Source: Prinsepia uniflora (lineage: Eukaryota > Streptophyta > Magnoliopsida > Rosales > Rosaceae). Taken from it: 64,000 nt of DNA. A model generated the notes under the pieces. It saw nothing but the letters and a program-made list of their open reading frames with translations, was not told where the DNA came from and made no database searches. The position numbers and the translations under genes are program-made. This document shows positions 34,277 through 46,378 of the stretch, in pieces. The stretch spans positions 65,236,416-65,300,415 of the forward strand of contig CM064871.1 of the NCBI GenBank assembly GCA_032719365.1, given 5' to 3'. Position 1 is the stretch's first letter. Each line of letters begins with the position of its first letter.

Positions 34277-34975
34277 GGTCGTTACTCATATTGCAAACCC
34301 AGCTGAAGGTAGAGGGTGACTCCTACGCAGGCACGCGAAGCCCACGTGCAAAAGCCACTGATGTTGCATTGTGGCGCGTGGCTCACCATCTAGAGTTCCG
34401 GTCAACATGAAAAATGTTCATGTGGTCACTCTGAGTATAATAGAATAAGGTTTGAATCAATTGGGCACCATTTGAGTGTATTTTTGAATTTTGATATTAT
34501 ATGCTTATTATTAATTTTGGAAAATTAAATGGTTTAGCCTTAACCATAGTTGAATGTTATAAATTGGTAATATTTATGGCAAATAGTAATTTTATGAAAT
34601 TGATATGAAGAGGAATTGAGCATGAGTAATTAAAGAGGCTATGGTTTATATTTTACAACGTGGACTTGATTATGTAAGTATTTTGAACTTGTGATTGTTT
34701 TAATAATAATATATAAGTAATTGAGATGGTAAATAGTGTTGATTTTAATAATGGGAGTAAGGCCTTGAACATGGCTAAATTAGCAATTTTCACCACTTAA
34801 CGGGGTTAATGGGTTGGACGTAGGCAGTAACCCTACAAGGACAGATTAAAATTGGTTAATTTAATAAAATATGGACATGAATAAAGTTGGTAATATTCCT
34901 TGTTTGACAAGGTTTGACAAGAATTGTCAGACGGGAGCAGGACCGACCCAATTTTTATAGAATTTAGGGATGGGT

Positions 34976-35848
34976 TGTCACAAACCGACTCTCCTAACAT
35001 GATATTGTCCGCTTTAGGTCACGCCCTAACAATTTTGTTTCTAAGAACTCACACGCAACTTTCCAGTAGGCCACCTATCTTGAGGTTTCTCTAACCTATC
35101 CTCGCTTAACTTCGGAGTTCCAAAGGAATCCAAAGATAGCGAGCACTCAAAAGGCCTCGCGTTAGAAAGATACGTATTCATACATATAAGACATTTCACT
35201 TTTCCCTCCCCGAGCGATGTGAGATTGCTCACCATTCTTTTCAAGATACGGGTCTTACAATTCACCTCCTCTTTGGGGCAGTGTCCTCGATGGCACACTT
35301 CTGGTCGGGGTCCAGCTCTAATACCAAACTGTCACGACCCGACTATCCTAGCACGATATTGTCCACTTTGGGCCATGCCCACATGGTTTTGTTTCTGGGA
35401 ACTCAAGTGCAACTTTCTAATAGGTCACCAAACCCGAGATTGCTACAACCCAACCTCGCTTAACTTTGAAGTTACAAAGGAATCCAAAGGCAGTGAGCTC
35501 CCAAAAGGCCTCGTACTAGAATGATATGTTTCCACACATATAAGACACTTCACCCTCGCCAAGCGACGTGGGACTGCTCACCGTTCTTCTCATGTCATGG
35601 GTCTTACAATCCACCCCCTTAGGGCCTAGCGTCCTCGTTGGCACACTTCCAGTCGGGGTCCACCTCTGATACTATTCTGTCACGGCCCGTATCCTCTAAC
35701 ACGATATTATCCGCTTTGGGCCATGCTATCACGATTTTGTTTCTGGGAACTCATGCGCAATTTTCCAGTAGGTCACCCATCTTGGAATTGCTCCAACACA
35801 ACCTTACTTAACTTTGGAGTTCCAAAGAAATCCAAAGTCAGTGAGCTC
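34976..35848 (-). mobile_element. Cassandra-type TRIM, three LTRs in tandem
   Basis: LTRs at 34976-35259 and 35330-35608, and a truncated third at 35678-35848. They are separated by two tiny internal domains of about 70 bp. Each internal domain has a G-rich polypurine tract next to one LTR and a decayed initiator-Met PBS (gctctaatacca, cctctgatacta) next to the other. Every LTR has the reversed 5S-like block (caactttccagtaggtcacc type). LTR-internal-LTR-internal-LTR is a known product of TRIM recombination. The third LTR ends abruptly against LINE sequence. Confidence 0.85.
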
Positions 35849-36657
35849 CCAACCACAGATCAGACAAAACCCTAACCATTGTACCATCTCCAATCCGCCA
35901 TCTAATCCCACCGTTGAGGACTTGGAGCCCCTAAAGGATCCCCTTTCATCCCCAAGATCTTCCTCGCACTTGTTTTGCGTTCAGTATTTGCCCATCAAGT
36001 AAGTATTTTCCTTTCAAAATCTGTGTCAGTATAGAGTCAGGGCAAGTCAAAATTCTACGACAGATCTTAGCTAGTATTACCACATTGAAACATCGTAGAT
36101 CCTTGAAGCCCAAACCTCCAGCCCGTTTAGGCTGTGTGAGTTTGTCTCAAGAACCCCAGTGGATCCCAGTCTTCTACCTCGTACTTCCTCATTAAAAGTT
36201 AGCCATACTTCTAGTAATATCCTGATACATAGTCACTGGTAGCAGAAAACAAGACATTGAATAAATAGGTATAACTATAGCAATAGATTTTAAAAGGACT
36301 TCCTTACTAGCAAGAGACAGAAATTGCTATGCCCAACCTTGGATACAGCCTTCAATGCGGAGCCGAGTTTCCTCAAACACTTTCTTCTTCAAGGTACCAA
36401 AATTTGTCATGAGCACCAAATATTTCCCAAATCCATCATTATTCTGGATCCCAAGAAGACTAGATAACTCTGCTATGTTTTCTTGAGGGACATCACCACT
36501 GAACATGACTGTTTTTTTTTTTTTTTCAAAATTAATCAGTTGGCCAAACTCAGTAGTGTAAGTGGGAAGGATCTCTTTGACACAAGCAGCTTCCTCCGGG
36601 GAAGTTTTGCACATAAAGACTGAATCATCAACAAATAAGAGATGAGTGAGCTTAATT
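35849..36657 (-). pseudogene. LINE (L1-type) reverse transcriptase fragment
   Basis: Minus-strand translation begins with THLLFVDDSVFMCKT, carrying the RT catalytic F-x-DD motif. It continues through INFEKKKKTVMFSG, KEVLLKSIAIVIPIYSMSC, W-DKLTQPKRAGGLGFKDLRC and GLRWRIGDGTMVR, the normal order for plant L1-type ORF2. In-frame stops and a frameshift after the GWA near 36327 show it is inactive. The missing C-terminal part is at 29961-30599. Confidence 0.85.
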
Positions 36658-37878
36658 TCATTAGTGTAAAAAATATTCGAATTTAATTAAATTAGATAAT
36701 TTATAAAAAGTGGTATGAAAATGAATTACATTGTACGGGGACTGGTTCTAATTAGCCGAGCATAGTACAGGAAAAGCGTCAAGACAAAAATCGATGTACG
36801 TGGATTAGATGGATACTTGTGAAAATAACATCTACCTTGCTAATTGAATTAGGGTTCGACATGCAAAGTGCTGAACGGTATCGTTTCGATTGGGGCGGCT
36901 GCTGCTTGCTCAATTATTTCTTAGAAATTAAGCTAGTCAGTTCTAGAAGGAAGAAAAAGATTATGATTTTTTTTTTTTGACTTAATCAAATCCACTCAAA
37001 TCTGGCTAAGTGTTTGAAAGTGACATGGGATTTTGTTTAGTGCATATGAAAAACCGGTCCGAGTTGACTTGTATCCGATTGCAAGGAAGGATCGTGCCGT
37101 GCCCGTTATCATCTTGCACTCTTGCGGCGTCAGCATTATTTTGCACCTTCCCCAGTTCAAAATTCAATCGTCTTTAACTAACACTAATTTTTTAAATATC
37201 TTCATTATCATAAAATTAAGAGGGGGAGTAGGTTTCATAAAAAAATTCAGACGAAACTACTCTTTTAAATTAATTAATAGTTAAAAATTTAATAATAAGC
37301 GGGTTTCACAAAAATAATGGTTATCGGAATGACTGGGTAGTAAAAAAAAAAGAGCAGTGCACTCAAGCGGTTTGCTCATCTCATTTTTGTTTAAAAATAA
37401 AAAATTAACTTTATTTCTTTTATTTTAATTTTTACGATAAAAATAATAAATTAGCATATCCATTAGCGATTGCAAGAAATCTAGTCCCGCATAAACAGAA
37501 ATGCTTTGTATAAAAACAATTCCACTCTTTGTATAAATTAGCAGATCTATTTTAATTTCAAATTATTAGTAATTTTTTCTCTTGAATCATCTCAAGTTAC
37601 TTTTTTCAATAATATTTTTTATAATAATGTCGATCGATGAACCAAGTTTTCGATTTGAAATGTCTTATTAAAAATCGATGTAGTTAAAGATATATTTAGC
37701 CCATCTATTAGATAATACTAAACAATTTCTTATAGTTAAAATGGATCATCAACAATACCTATGTTTTAAATATGTTAAATTAAGTGGCTATTTCAATATT
37801 AGGATATTTACATCCATGTGTATGACTTTAACCCTAACTTTATATATGGGGGTTAAATTGAATGAAAGATACCGGTTT
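36658..37878. other. AT-rich intergenic DNA
   Basis: About 1.2 kb with no recognisable gene or repeat family. One 83-codon plus-strand ORF (37033-37284) has no identifiable motif and is probably chance. Short A and T runs occur near 36510, 36967 and 37340. Confidence 0.5.
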
Positions 37879-39684
37879 TGACACGACCCATCTTAATCCT
37901 CCCGGAATTACGTGGGATGTGTCATGCTCCCGTCTAACCCATGTGTGATACGAAGGTTAGACACCCGTCTAACTCCCGTGTAACACGAAGGACAGACAAG
38001 GGATAACCCAGGTCAACAGCCTAAACGGCTTACAGAGCGCGCCAGAATCAGTAGAGGAGTGTGATGTCTCGGCCTCTGCTACTGCCCACACCACGATCAA
38101 CCTGAAGGACATTAAAAACCATAAAAGATATGAGTGGACAAAAATAAATAACTTAATAAAAACTCGTTTCATAAAATACACTTATACCCTTCACTTAAAA
38201 ATATGCATGCATACGAAAACCCGTTAATTCAAATATGATAAAAACCGTTTGGAAAACCAAAGTCATTTCCTTTCCTCAAATCATTAGAGTTTTAGTCCAA
38301 AACCATACAATTAACCAAGTGTGGGAACTCAGCCCAAAACCGTAAAACACCAAAATCCGTAAATCCAAATCCATATGGGCCACTGCCCAAATCCATTTAT
38401 TAAACATAGAAATATCATTTCATAAATCCATAAATCATGTTTACCAAATACCAATTCTCAGCATCCCAGATGCCTAGCGTCCCAGAAGCTTGACGTCTTA
38501 AACGTCATATCTCACGGTCTAAACAACGTGTACAACCCGGGGTCTCTTCGGGTCAATCTCTGATGTCCCAGACGTCTAATCATAGAAATCTTGTTCCTGA
38601 GTCACTATACGGTCCGGTCGCTCCGTGCAATGACCCCTAGTAGGTAATGCGTCGTGACCTCCACAGTGTCCCAAACATCTGTAGGAGACCATCCACATAT
38701 CCTCATATAAGGAAGGTATATGGGACACATCTTTATAAAATCATTTCAAAATATGTCAAAGGGACCATGTGCGGAAATTCCATAAAAACCATCATAAATC
38801 CAAAAATCTGATTTCTCAAATACAAATTCATTTAGGGTCTCCGAACCCGAAAAAATATTTATAAACCACCAATGGGACTCATGCTCGATACCATAATCAA
38901 TTGGGCCTCTAGCCCGATCAGGTAAACCAAATAGGTCTCAACCCGATATCTCATAAAATAAATGGACTCCAAGTCCGATAGTTTCCAATCAAATGGGTCT
39001 CATGGCCGATTTCCATTTTTCCAAATCCAATACCATTCCATTAAATAATCATCAAAACCCAAGCACGTATAAACACAATATAAAACCATAAACCTCGAAC
39101 TACATGCAAATACGTAAATTATAAATACCATAATCATAATCATAGAAATCACAGATATAAAACAGGTATGCATGCATCATATTTAGAAAACAAAAATCCA
39201 CTCACAGACTGTTCTAGCTGTTGCCTTGATAAGCGTGTCATAAGCCTCCCAGAGGCTAATCCACCATCTTCGGGACTTCCAATCTTGTCCAAATCACACC
39301 TAAAGGTCACTAACTATCTATACAAGTACATAGGATAAAATCCTAAAACTCTCGGAAAAGTCAACGTATTTCAGACACATTTCCCGAGGTGAAAACCTCG
39401 ATTTGACCAACCTAACAATCTCTGATTGACCCGAAAGCGCCACCATTGGATTCAAATCGTCGAAGTCTTAAAAAAGACAATGGTCCTACCTTCAAATTCG
39501 AGCCCAAGCGCCCCCAAGCGCATGGTCAACGCACAGTCAACGCTGGAAAAGTCAATGCTGACGTCAGCACTGATAGCTTTGACAGCTGTCAGATCTGACA
39601 GTGCCACGTGTCAAGCTCCCATTGGTCCACGTCTGACATGTCAGTATGACATTGTCAGATCTAACATGATGACGTTACCCTGAT

Positions 39685-42359
39685 TGTCAGGGCCCACCTC
39701 TAATCCCCCAAGATTAGGGACTAAGCCCTCCTCCCGTCTGACTTACGCATGACACGAAGGCTAAACAGACGTCCAACCTTCGTGTGACGCGTAAGTCGGA
39801 CAAGGGATTTCCGAACCGAACGTCTCAACATCTTCCAACTTCCCAGAGTGCGCAGAGTCTACTGTGGATCATGCGTGTGATGTCTCCATCTCTCTCGACT
39901 GACATCCCGCGCCGTAACAACCTGGAGGGTATCAAAAACACGAAAAGACTGTGAGTGGACAAAAATAAAGTTTAAGTTCAATAAGACAGTTGTCAGAAAA
40001 CACATACATTTATACCCTCCATTTTAAAAACCAATGCATGCATATCAATTTCATAGCATATAACCATGTACGAAAACCAAACCTATTTTTCCTTTTTCTC
40101 AAATCCCGGGCCTCAGCCCAAAACCATCGAAAAACCATTGCACCCGGGCCACTGCCCAAAACATCGAAAAAAACCATTATCATCGATTCTCAGTGAAATC
40201 CAAACAAATTTAAAGCCACATTCTCACCCATCGAACCTGCTAGATCTATCCGAGTCTTTAAATTCCCGAGTCTTTAAACTCAATATCCAGGCCTCAATAA
40301 TTCGAGTCTTTAAACTCCCGAGTCTTTAAACTCAACAGGCCTACGGGGGAAATATCAATATATCCGAGTCTTTAAACTCCCGAGTCTTTAAACTCAATCC
40401 GGGTCTTTAAACCCAATCCGGGCCCGTCCCCCGACAATCACAATATCCGGGTCTTTAAACCCAATAACCATATCCAGCAAATCCAATCCAAAACCTTTTG
40501 AAAAACCATTTCTAAATCACATCCAAATCCGAATTCGAAATCACCGGTCTGATGCCCTTCTGGCGTTCAGAACCGTCATTCCGAATCCAAATCCAGAACT
40601 CATATCCATCATCCCTTCCAGATTCGAGTCCGCAACCATCATTCCGTAAGCCGGCATCCGGAATAACCATTCCGAACCCGAACCCGGAATCACTTTCAAA
40701 TCCCGAATCGAATCCCGAATCGTCATCTGGAAATCCGATTCCAAAACCCAAAATCACGTTTCACAAAACCACGTTTGAACTGGGCTTCAAGCCCAAAAAC
40801 CCTTTCCAAAATCCTTTTACTTTCTTTGAAATCAAATCAAATCCCACAACCATTTCATTAAAACCAGTTCAAATCACAGTATCCTCAAAATCTCATAAAA
40901 CGTGAAATACCGTTATTTCCTCGAAAAATGTGCACAAACCGTAAACCATCACAATCATAAATCAAATCATAGAATCAAGTATAGAAAAAATATAAAAACA
41001 TATATGCATGCATTAAGAGTTAGAAAGCAAAGTCCACTCACAGACCATTTCGAAGTCGCCTCGATACGTGCGCACTTGCGCCGTTCCGAGTCATTCGGCT
41101 ATCCTCGGCTTTCCTGAACCTGTCCAAACCCATAACGAGGTTTCGTCCAATCCTAAGCAACCTATTCCCCTACTCCAAACACTTCGACACAGCTTCTAAC
41201 CCATCGTCCCTAACTCGAAACCGTAGCCCGTTCATGCCTCTGTTTCACAATCCGGCCACCTAATTCCTCCCCCGTCACAGTGGCTACACTAAACAACTCC
41301 TAGGACCTCATTGAGTCTCACACAACTCACCAAAAACCTCGACTCGTACTCAAAACCCACGACTATTGATTTGAACTTTCGCCGCAAAACAGAGCAAAAC
41401 TACGGGGAGAAGAAATTACCTGTGCTCAGGCCGCCGCCGTGAGCTCAGCCGTGCGTATGTAACTCCTCTCGTCCTCCTCCGTCCTCTGGGCACCACCACC
41501 AGCCTCAATTGATCACTTACACGGCAGTACCACCAGTCTTCTGGTTTCCCGTGAGCTCACACGTCCTCCTCTCACCAGTCTTCTTCTCATAACTCACCCA
41601 CAACCTCTCTCTCGATCTCTAATTACTTCCTCCGTCACTAGGATGCACAAACACACACAGTTAACACCCAATTCTTCTTAATCTCACCCTCTATTTCTCT
41701 CTTGTTTAAACAAGCACGAACACACACTGCACAACCCGTTTAATTTAGCACGTGCAACCCCTAGAATCCACTAGACACCTTGCACGTGTCACCATCCCCT
41801 CAGCTCTCTCACAAAATATCCCAATCTCCCCTGTACACTTGTCCCAATCCGGTTGCACCATTCCCTATGTGCAAAAGACCAAAATGCCCCTCTTTTGAGT
41901 CAAAATTACAATTATGCCCTTACCGTTTTAGACCCGTATCTTACTCACCCTAGATCCGATGAACACGTGCTGCCTGTCGTTGAATTCTGAATGATGAAAT
42001 TTACCTAACGATCCTAGGTCAACGTGTCAAAACCTCGTCACACGAAAAATCAACTTTTCCCCCTATTTTAGCCAAATTACGGTAATGCCCTCAACCTTCC
42101 GAACATCATAACTTCCTCCTCGGATGTCGGATTCGGGCGTGCCACCTGTCTACGGATTCGTGTCGTCCCGAACTACGTCACGGTCATCGGTTAATACCTC
42201 ATTGACCGCCCGAACTAAAAGTCAACATTTTATCCAAACTAGGGGCAAAATCGTTATTCTACGTTAACGGACCTATCATAACCAACTAACCACCGATTAA
42301 GCTCATTAATCTGTCACTAATCACCGAATTAACCCAAATTATCGGGATGGGTCCTTACA
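39685..42359 (-). mobile_element. Family A LTR unit, inverted (2.7 kb)
   Basis: Starts TGTCAGGGCCCACCTC and ends GGGATGGGTCCTTACA. RY motifs near 40034 and 41004, GAGTCTTTAAACTC array at about 40245-40465, the ACTTACGCATGACACG signature of the 26337 subfamily. Flanks CTGAT and ACGAT share only GAT, so the duplication has decayed or the edge has changed. It sits in the ACGT-rich block of the surrounding LTR. Confidence 0.8.
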
Positions 42360-43532
42360 ACGATGACGTCATCATTGACGTCAGGTTATGTCTATCTTTC
42401 AGTCGGGTAGACCCGACAGCCTGAACCGAGTCGCGCAGACCCGCGACCGTGACCCGACCGGTTCTTCGTCGTCCGACCACCAAACCACTCCATGTTTATC
42501 CCAACCTCTTCGACTCAGTCCCTAAAATCGATCTACCAGCCCAAAAAACTGAGAAAATGACTTGAAGTTACTTGTTTGAAGAGGAACAGTGATCATGACC
42601 TGCAACCGTGCTCCGTCGTCTACTCCGGCCACCTTCATCCTCGACTTTTATCTCAACCAACTCGCACAGACCCCACAGACACATCCCAATCATTAAAATC
42701 AATCAACAAATACTAAAATACAAATTTCCATTTTTGAACGTGACTCACCGTTTCGGGTTTTCTAGCCGCCTCAAACCACTGCAACCCTCGATTCCAGGCC
42801 CAATCAACTCGTCTCAGCCTCAAGTACCTCGTCCAAACCTCAAAAACTATCAACAGCCATCAAAACACGTCCTTCCATTTTTGAACTAAAAACAAGCTAC
42901 GGGTTTTGCCTTACCTCGTCGTCGCGATTCCCGCCGAGGCCACCACCATGATCATCTCACTGTCCTCTCCAACTTCCATTCATGGCCCAAAAGCAATAGA
43001 TGAGGATTGAGAGTTGTGGGTGTGGGATTAGGTGTACACGGTTGTGGGTTTCACGGGGAGAATGAACAATATAAAGATGATGGCTGATGAGGATGAGGAT
43101 AAACCCAAAATATTGGAGTATGGGCCTATCAGATGGGTGAGACTTGTCACTCATCTAGTGGGTGACACTTGTCACTCATCTGGTGGGTCCTTCCAAATTT
43201 TTCTCCAACCAAGTCCTGCCAAGTGTCGGCCTCCCTCGGTTTGAGTGAATAATTCCGATTTCCATTTTAGACCCGTAACTTTCCCATCGAACTTCCGATT
43301 TAGACGTGTCATGTCAGGACCCGACCCTCCTCTATCAGGTCCCGACTCATCTAGAACGATATTGTCCTATTTGGGCCACATCAATACTCAACGGCAAGCC
43401 TGCGCCCTCAAGGTTTTGTTTTCAGGAGCTCACGGTGCAACTTCCCAGGAGGTCATCCATCATGGAATTGCACTAGCCTCGATTCGCTTAACTTTGGGGT
43501 TCCAATCCCCCCCAAAGCCACTGAGTTCCCAA

Positions 43533-43877
43533 AAGGCCTCATCTAAATCAGAGTGGCGCAGCGGCACGCTCTATCTAGCATGATATTGTCCACAGATCGG
43601 CAAGCCATTGGGAATCTCCTTCCAATGCGCCTGCTGGGTTTTGTTCCTGTGACCTCGTGGTAGAGCAATACTTGAAGGCAAGCCTCTAACCAACACCGAC
43701 CACGGAAGGCCTCACCTAAATCAGAGTGGCGCAGCGGCACGCTCTATCTAGCATGATATTGTCCACAGATCGGCACACCATTGGGAATCTCCCTCTAATG
43801 CGCCCGCTGGGTTTTGTTCCCGTGACCTCGTGGTAGAGCAATACTCGAAGGCAAGCCTCTAACCAACGCGACCACGA
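43533..43877. repeat. Two tandem 172-173 bp tRNA-related modules (LTR one)
   Basis: Units start at 43533 and 43706 with AAGGCCTCA. In each, the plus strand has ATCAGAGTGGCGCAGCGG (from 43547 and 43720), identical to the 5' end and A-box of plant initiator tRNA-Met. About 31 bases later GATCGGCACGCC or GATCGGCAAGCC resembles the tRNA B-box. On the minus strand the other end reads GGTCGCGTTGGTTAGAGG then GGTCACGGGAACAAAACCC, like the head of a tRNA-derived SINE. Confidence 0.7.
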
Positions 43878-44295
43878 AAGGCCTCAAGCTAGATAGGTGT
43901 GTGCCTACACCTTTAAGGCACACCACCATTCCCTTCTGAGACCATTCCCCCCTCGCAGGAATGTGGGATTGTTCACCGTTCCCTCCAAGACACGGGTCTT
44001 ACAATCCACCCCCCTTAAGGCCCAGCGTCCTCGCTGGCACACTTCCCGGTTGGGGTCTGGCTCTGATACCATTCTGCCAGGACCCGACCCTCCTCTGTCA
44101 GGTTCTGACTCATCTAGCACGATATTGTCCTCTTTGGGCCACAACAATGCTCAACGGCAAGCCTGCGCCCTCAAGGTTTTGTTTTCGGGAGCTCACGGTG
44201 CAACTTCCCAAGGGGTCACCCATCATGGAATTGTACCAGCCTCAACTCGCTTAACTTTAGGGTTCCAATCCCCCCCAAATCCACTGAGCTCCCAA

Positions 44296-44639
44296 AAGGC
44301 CTCATCTAAATCAGAGTGGCGCAGCGACACGCTCTATCTGGCATGATATTGTCCACAGATCGGCACGCCATTGGGAATCTCCCTCCAATGCGCCCGCTGG
44401 GTTTTGTTCCCGTGACCTCGTGGTAGAGCAATACTCGAAGGCAAGCCTCTAACCAACGCGACCACGGAAGGCCTCACCTAAATCAGAGTGGCGCAGCGGC
44501 ACGCTCTATCTAGCATGATATTGTCCACAGATCGGCACGCCATTGGGAATCTCCCTCCAATGAGCCCGCTGAGTTTTGTTCCCGTGACCTCGTGGTAGAG
44601 CAATACTCGAAGACAAACCTCTAACCAACGCGACCACGG
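44296..44639. repeat. Two tandem 172 bp tRNA-related modules (LTR two)
   Basis: Same modules as in the first LTR, with units starting at 44296 and 44468 and tRNA-Met-like starts at 44310 and 44482. Presence of two units in both LTRs shows the duplication predates this element's insertion, because LTRs are made identical at insertion. Confidence 0.7.
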
Positions 44640-44840
44640 AAGGCCTCATGCTAGATAGGTGTGTGCCTACACCTTTTGTAAGACCCGTGTCCTGGAGGGA
44701 ACAATGAACAATCCCACATTCCTGCGAGGGGGAATGGTCTGGGAGAGGATGGTGGTGTGCCTTAAAGGTGTAGGCACACACCTATCTAGCACTAGGCCTT
44801 CTAGGAGCTCAAGTCGCTTTAGGGGGGATTGGAACCCCAA

Positions 44841-44896
44841 AGTTAAGCGAGTTGAGCCTGGTGCAATTCCATGATGGGTGACCCCCTGGGAAGTTG
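44841..44896 (+). other. 5S rRNA-like internal promoter block in Cassandra LTR
   Basis: Contains AGTTAAGCG and, about 23 bases later, GATGGGTGACC followed by CCTGGGAAGT. These match the 3' half of plant 5S rRNA, which holds the pol III internal control region. This is the hallmark of Cassandra TRIMs. Reversed copies occur in every other Cassandra LTR here. It is not a 5S gene: the 5' half of 5S is absent. Confidence 0.8.
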
Positions 44897-46301
44897 CACC
44901 ATGAGCTCCCGAAAACAAAACCGTGAGGGCGAGGCCCAAAGCGGACAATATGGTGCTAGATGAGTCGGGTCCTAACCGAGGAGGATTAGCCAAGAATTAG
45001 CGGACGTTCGGGCAAAATGACGATTTTTCCCTGGAATGGGCGAATCGTTGACTTTTCGTTCAGGCTGTCAAATGGACTTTGGTCGATGACCGTGACGTAG
45101 TTCGTGACGTCACGAGTCCATAGACAGGTGGAACGCTCGATTCCGACGTGCGAGGAGGAAATTATGACGTTCGGAAGTTCAAGGGCATTTTGGTAATTTG
45201 GGCCAAATGTTGACTTTTTGACCGAGAGGTCCGATGGCCGAGGGCTAAAGACCGTTACGTAGATAAGGACGATATGAATCCGTAGACAGACGGCACGTCG
45301 AATTCGGACGTTCGACAGCGAAGTTACGGTTCAAGGAATTCCTAGTTACTATTCACAATAACACGTTTTACGAGGAGCTTTTGGACTTTAGTGGGCCCAG
45401 TTAGTTTTCATGGGACCAATGGATGAGTGACAAGTGTCACCCATCCACTGGCCATTCATTTGCATTCATGCATCTCCCTTTTTTGCATCGATCATTCATT
45501 TTCTTCATTCCAAAACCCAAACCCGAGCACCCATTTTCAATCCAATCCAAACCCTTCAACCCCAAACCCATTGGTGAGAGGACAGAGGATGAACTGAGGA
45601 TGCTGGAGTGCGGTGGCCAGCCGGGGAAGCACTGCCGTGGACGGTGGAGGTCAGCCCGCGCAGGTAATCGGTTTTAACCGATTTAATTCCATTTTTAATT
45701 TTTGTTGTTATGGACTGTTTTTAATGATTATAATGAAGTAAATAGGTTGTTAGGAAGCTGTTAGGAGGGTTTTGAGGGAGATTGGACGATGAGAAACCTC
45801 TGGGGAGGTTTTGGAAATTGAACCGGTCGGATTTTGATTGTTTTAAGGCTTCTAATCAATGGGGTTAGGTTCCTAGGACAATTATAGGAAGAATAGGATC
45901 AATTAGGATGGGAATCGGTGAAAAAATGGACCGGAATGGACCTGGACCGGTCACGCCGGTCCAAGTTGCAGGAAGATCGAAACGGACCGGTCGGACCAGT
46001 CGTCGCGAGGTAGGGGATGACACTGTGCATGGGCGCGTGAGGCCCACGTCAGTGCACTCCCAGGGCTCGTGAGGGCGCGTGGCAGGGAATCTTGGGAAGG
46101 TTCCAACATATAATTTCATCTATTCGATGTAACGAACATTTTGGGACTGGTTTCGTGTCAATCGGACATCGTTTCGATAAAGTTCGGGTTGTCCGAAGGT
46201 TTAGGTTCGCGTTTAAAAATAGTTAGAAATTCTGAAAAATTACGGGGCTTTAGTGAGGGGCTATATAAGTAGTTAGTAACCCTCTAAATTAATTTGGACA
46301 G

Positions 46302-46378
46302 GTTCGGGAATCCCGAATGCGACGATTGACCCAAGAGACGATTATGGCACGTGTATCGAGGCGCGGCTTCGGACGTCT
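46302..46378 (+). other. Exon-like block 2 of a family A LTR
   Basis: Preceded by TTTGGACAG (acceptor-like AG at 46300-46301) and followed by GTGAGT (46379-46384), a near-ideal plant donor. An upstream donor-like GTAATC is at 45664, and a downstream acceptor TGCCCTTCAG ends at 47952. The same three-block arrangement is visible in the copies at 4323, 10545, 17899, 21217 and 25764. No conserved reading frame is evident, so a spliced non-coding RNA is the most that can be proposed. Confidence 0.4.

Larger units (their letters stand above)
30600..34975 (+). mobile_element. Family A-related LTR unit, nested
   Basis: Starts TGTAACGACCAGGAAG, interrupting a LINE, and ends near GGGATGGGT at about 34975 where a Cassandra LTR begins. 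It has the conserved 5' third in diverged form (caattttaccctt near 30657), a (TG)29 tract at 30947-31004, the inverted unit 31501-34276, and then an AT-rich 3' half with GTCAGACGGGAGCAGGACCG near 34926. The 3' half resembles the degenerate copy at about 49060-50086, so both form a distinct subfamily. No target duplication could be confirmed. Confidence 0.6.

Noticed and set aside
43547..43615. Functional initiator tRNA-Met gene
   Set aside because: Only the 5' 18 bases and a weak B-box match. The anticodon arm and the 3' acceptor strand do not, so no cloverleaf forms.
44841..44896. Functional 5S rRNA gene
   Set aside because: Only the 3' half with the internal promoter is recognisable and it lies inside an LTR.
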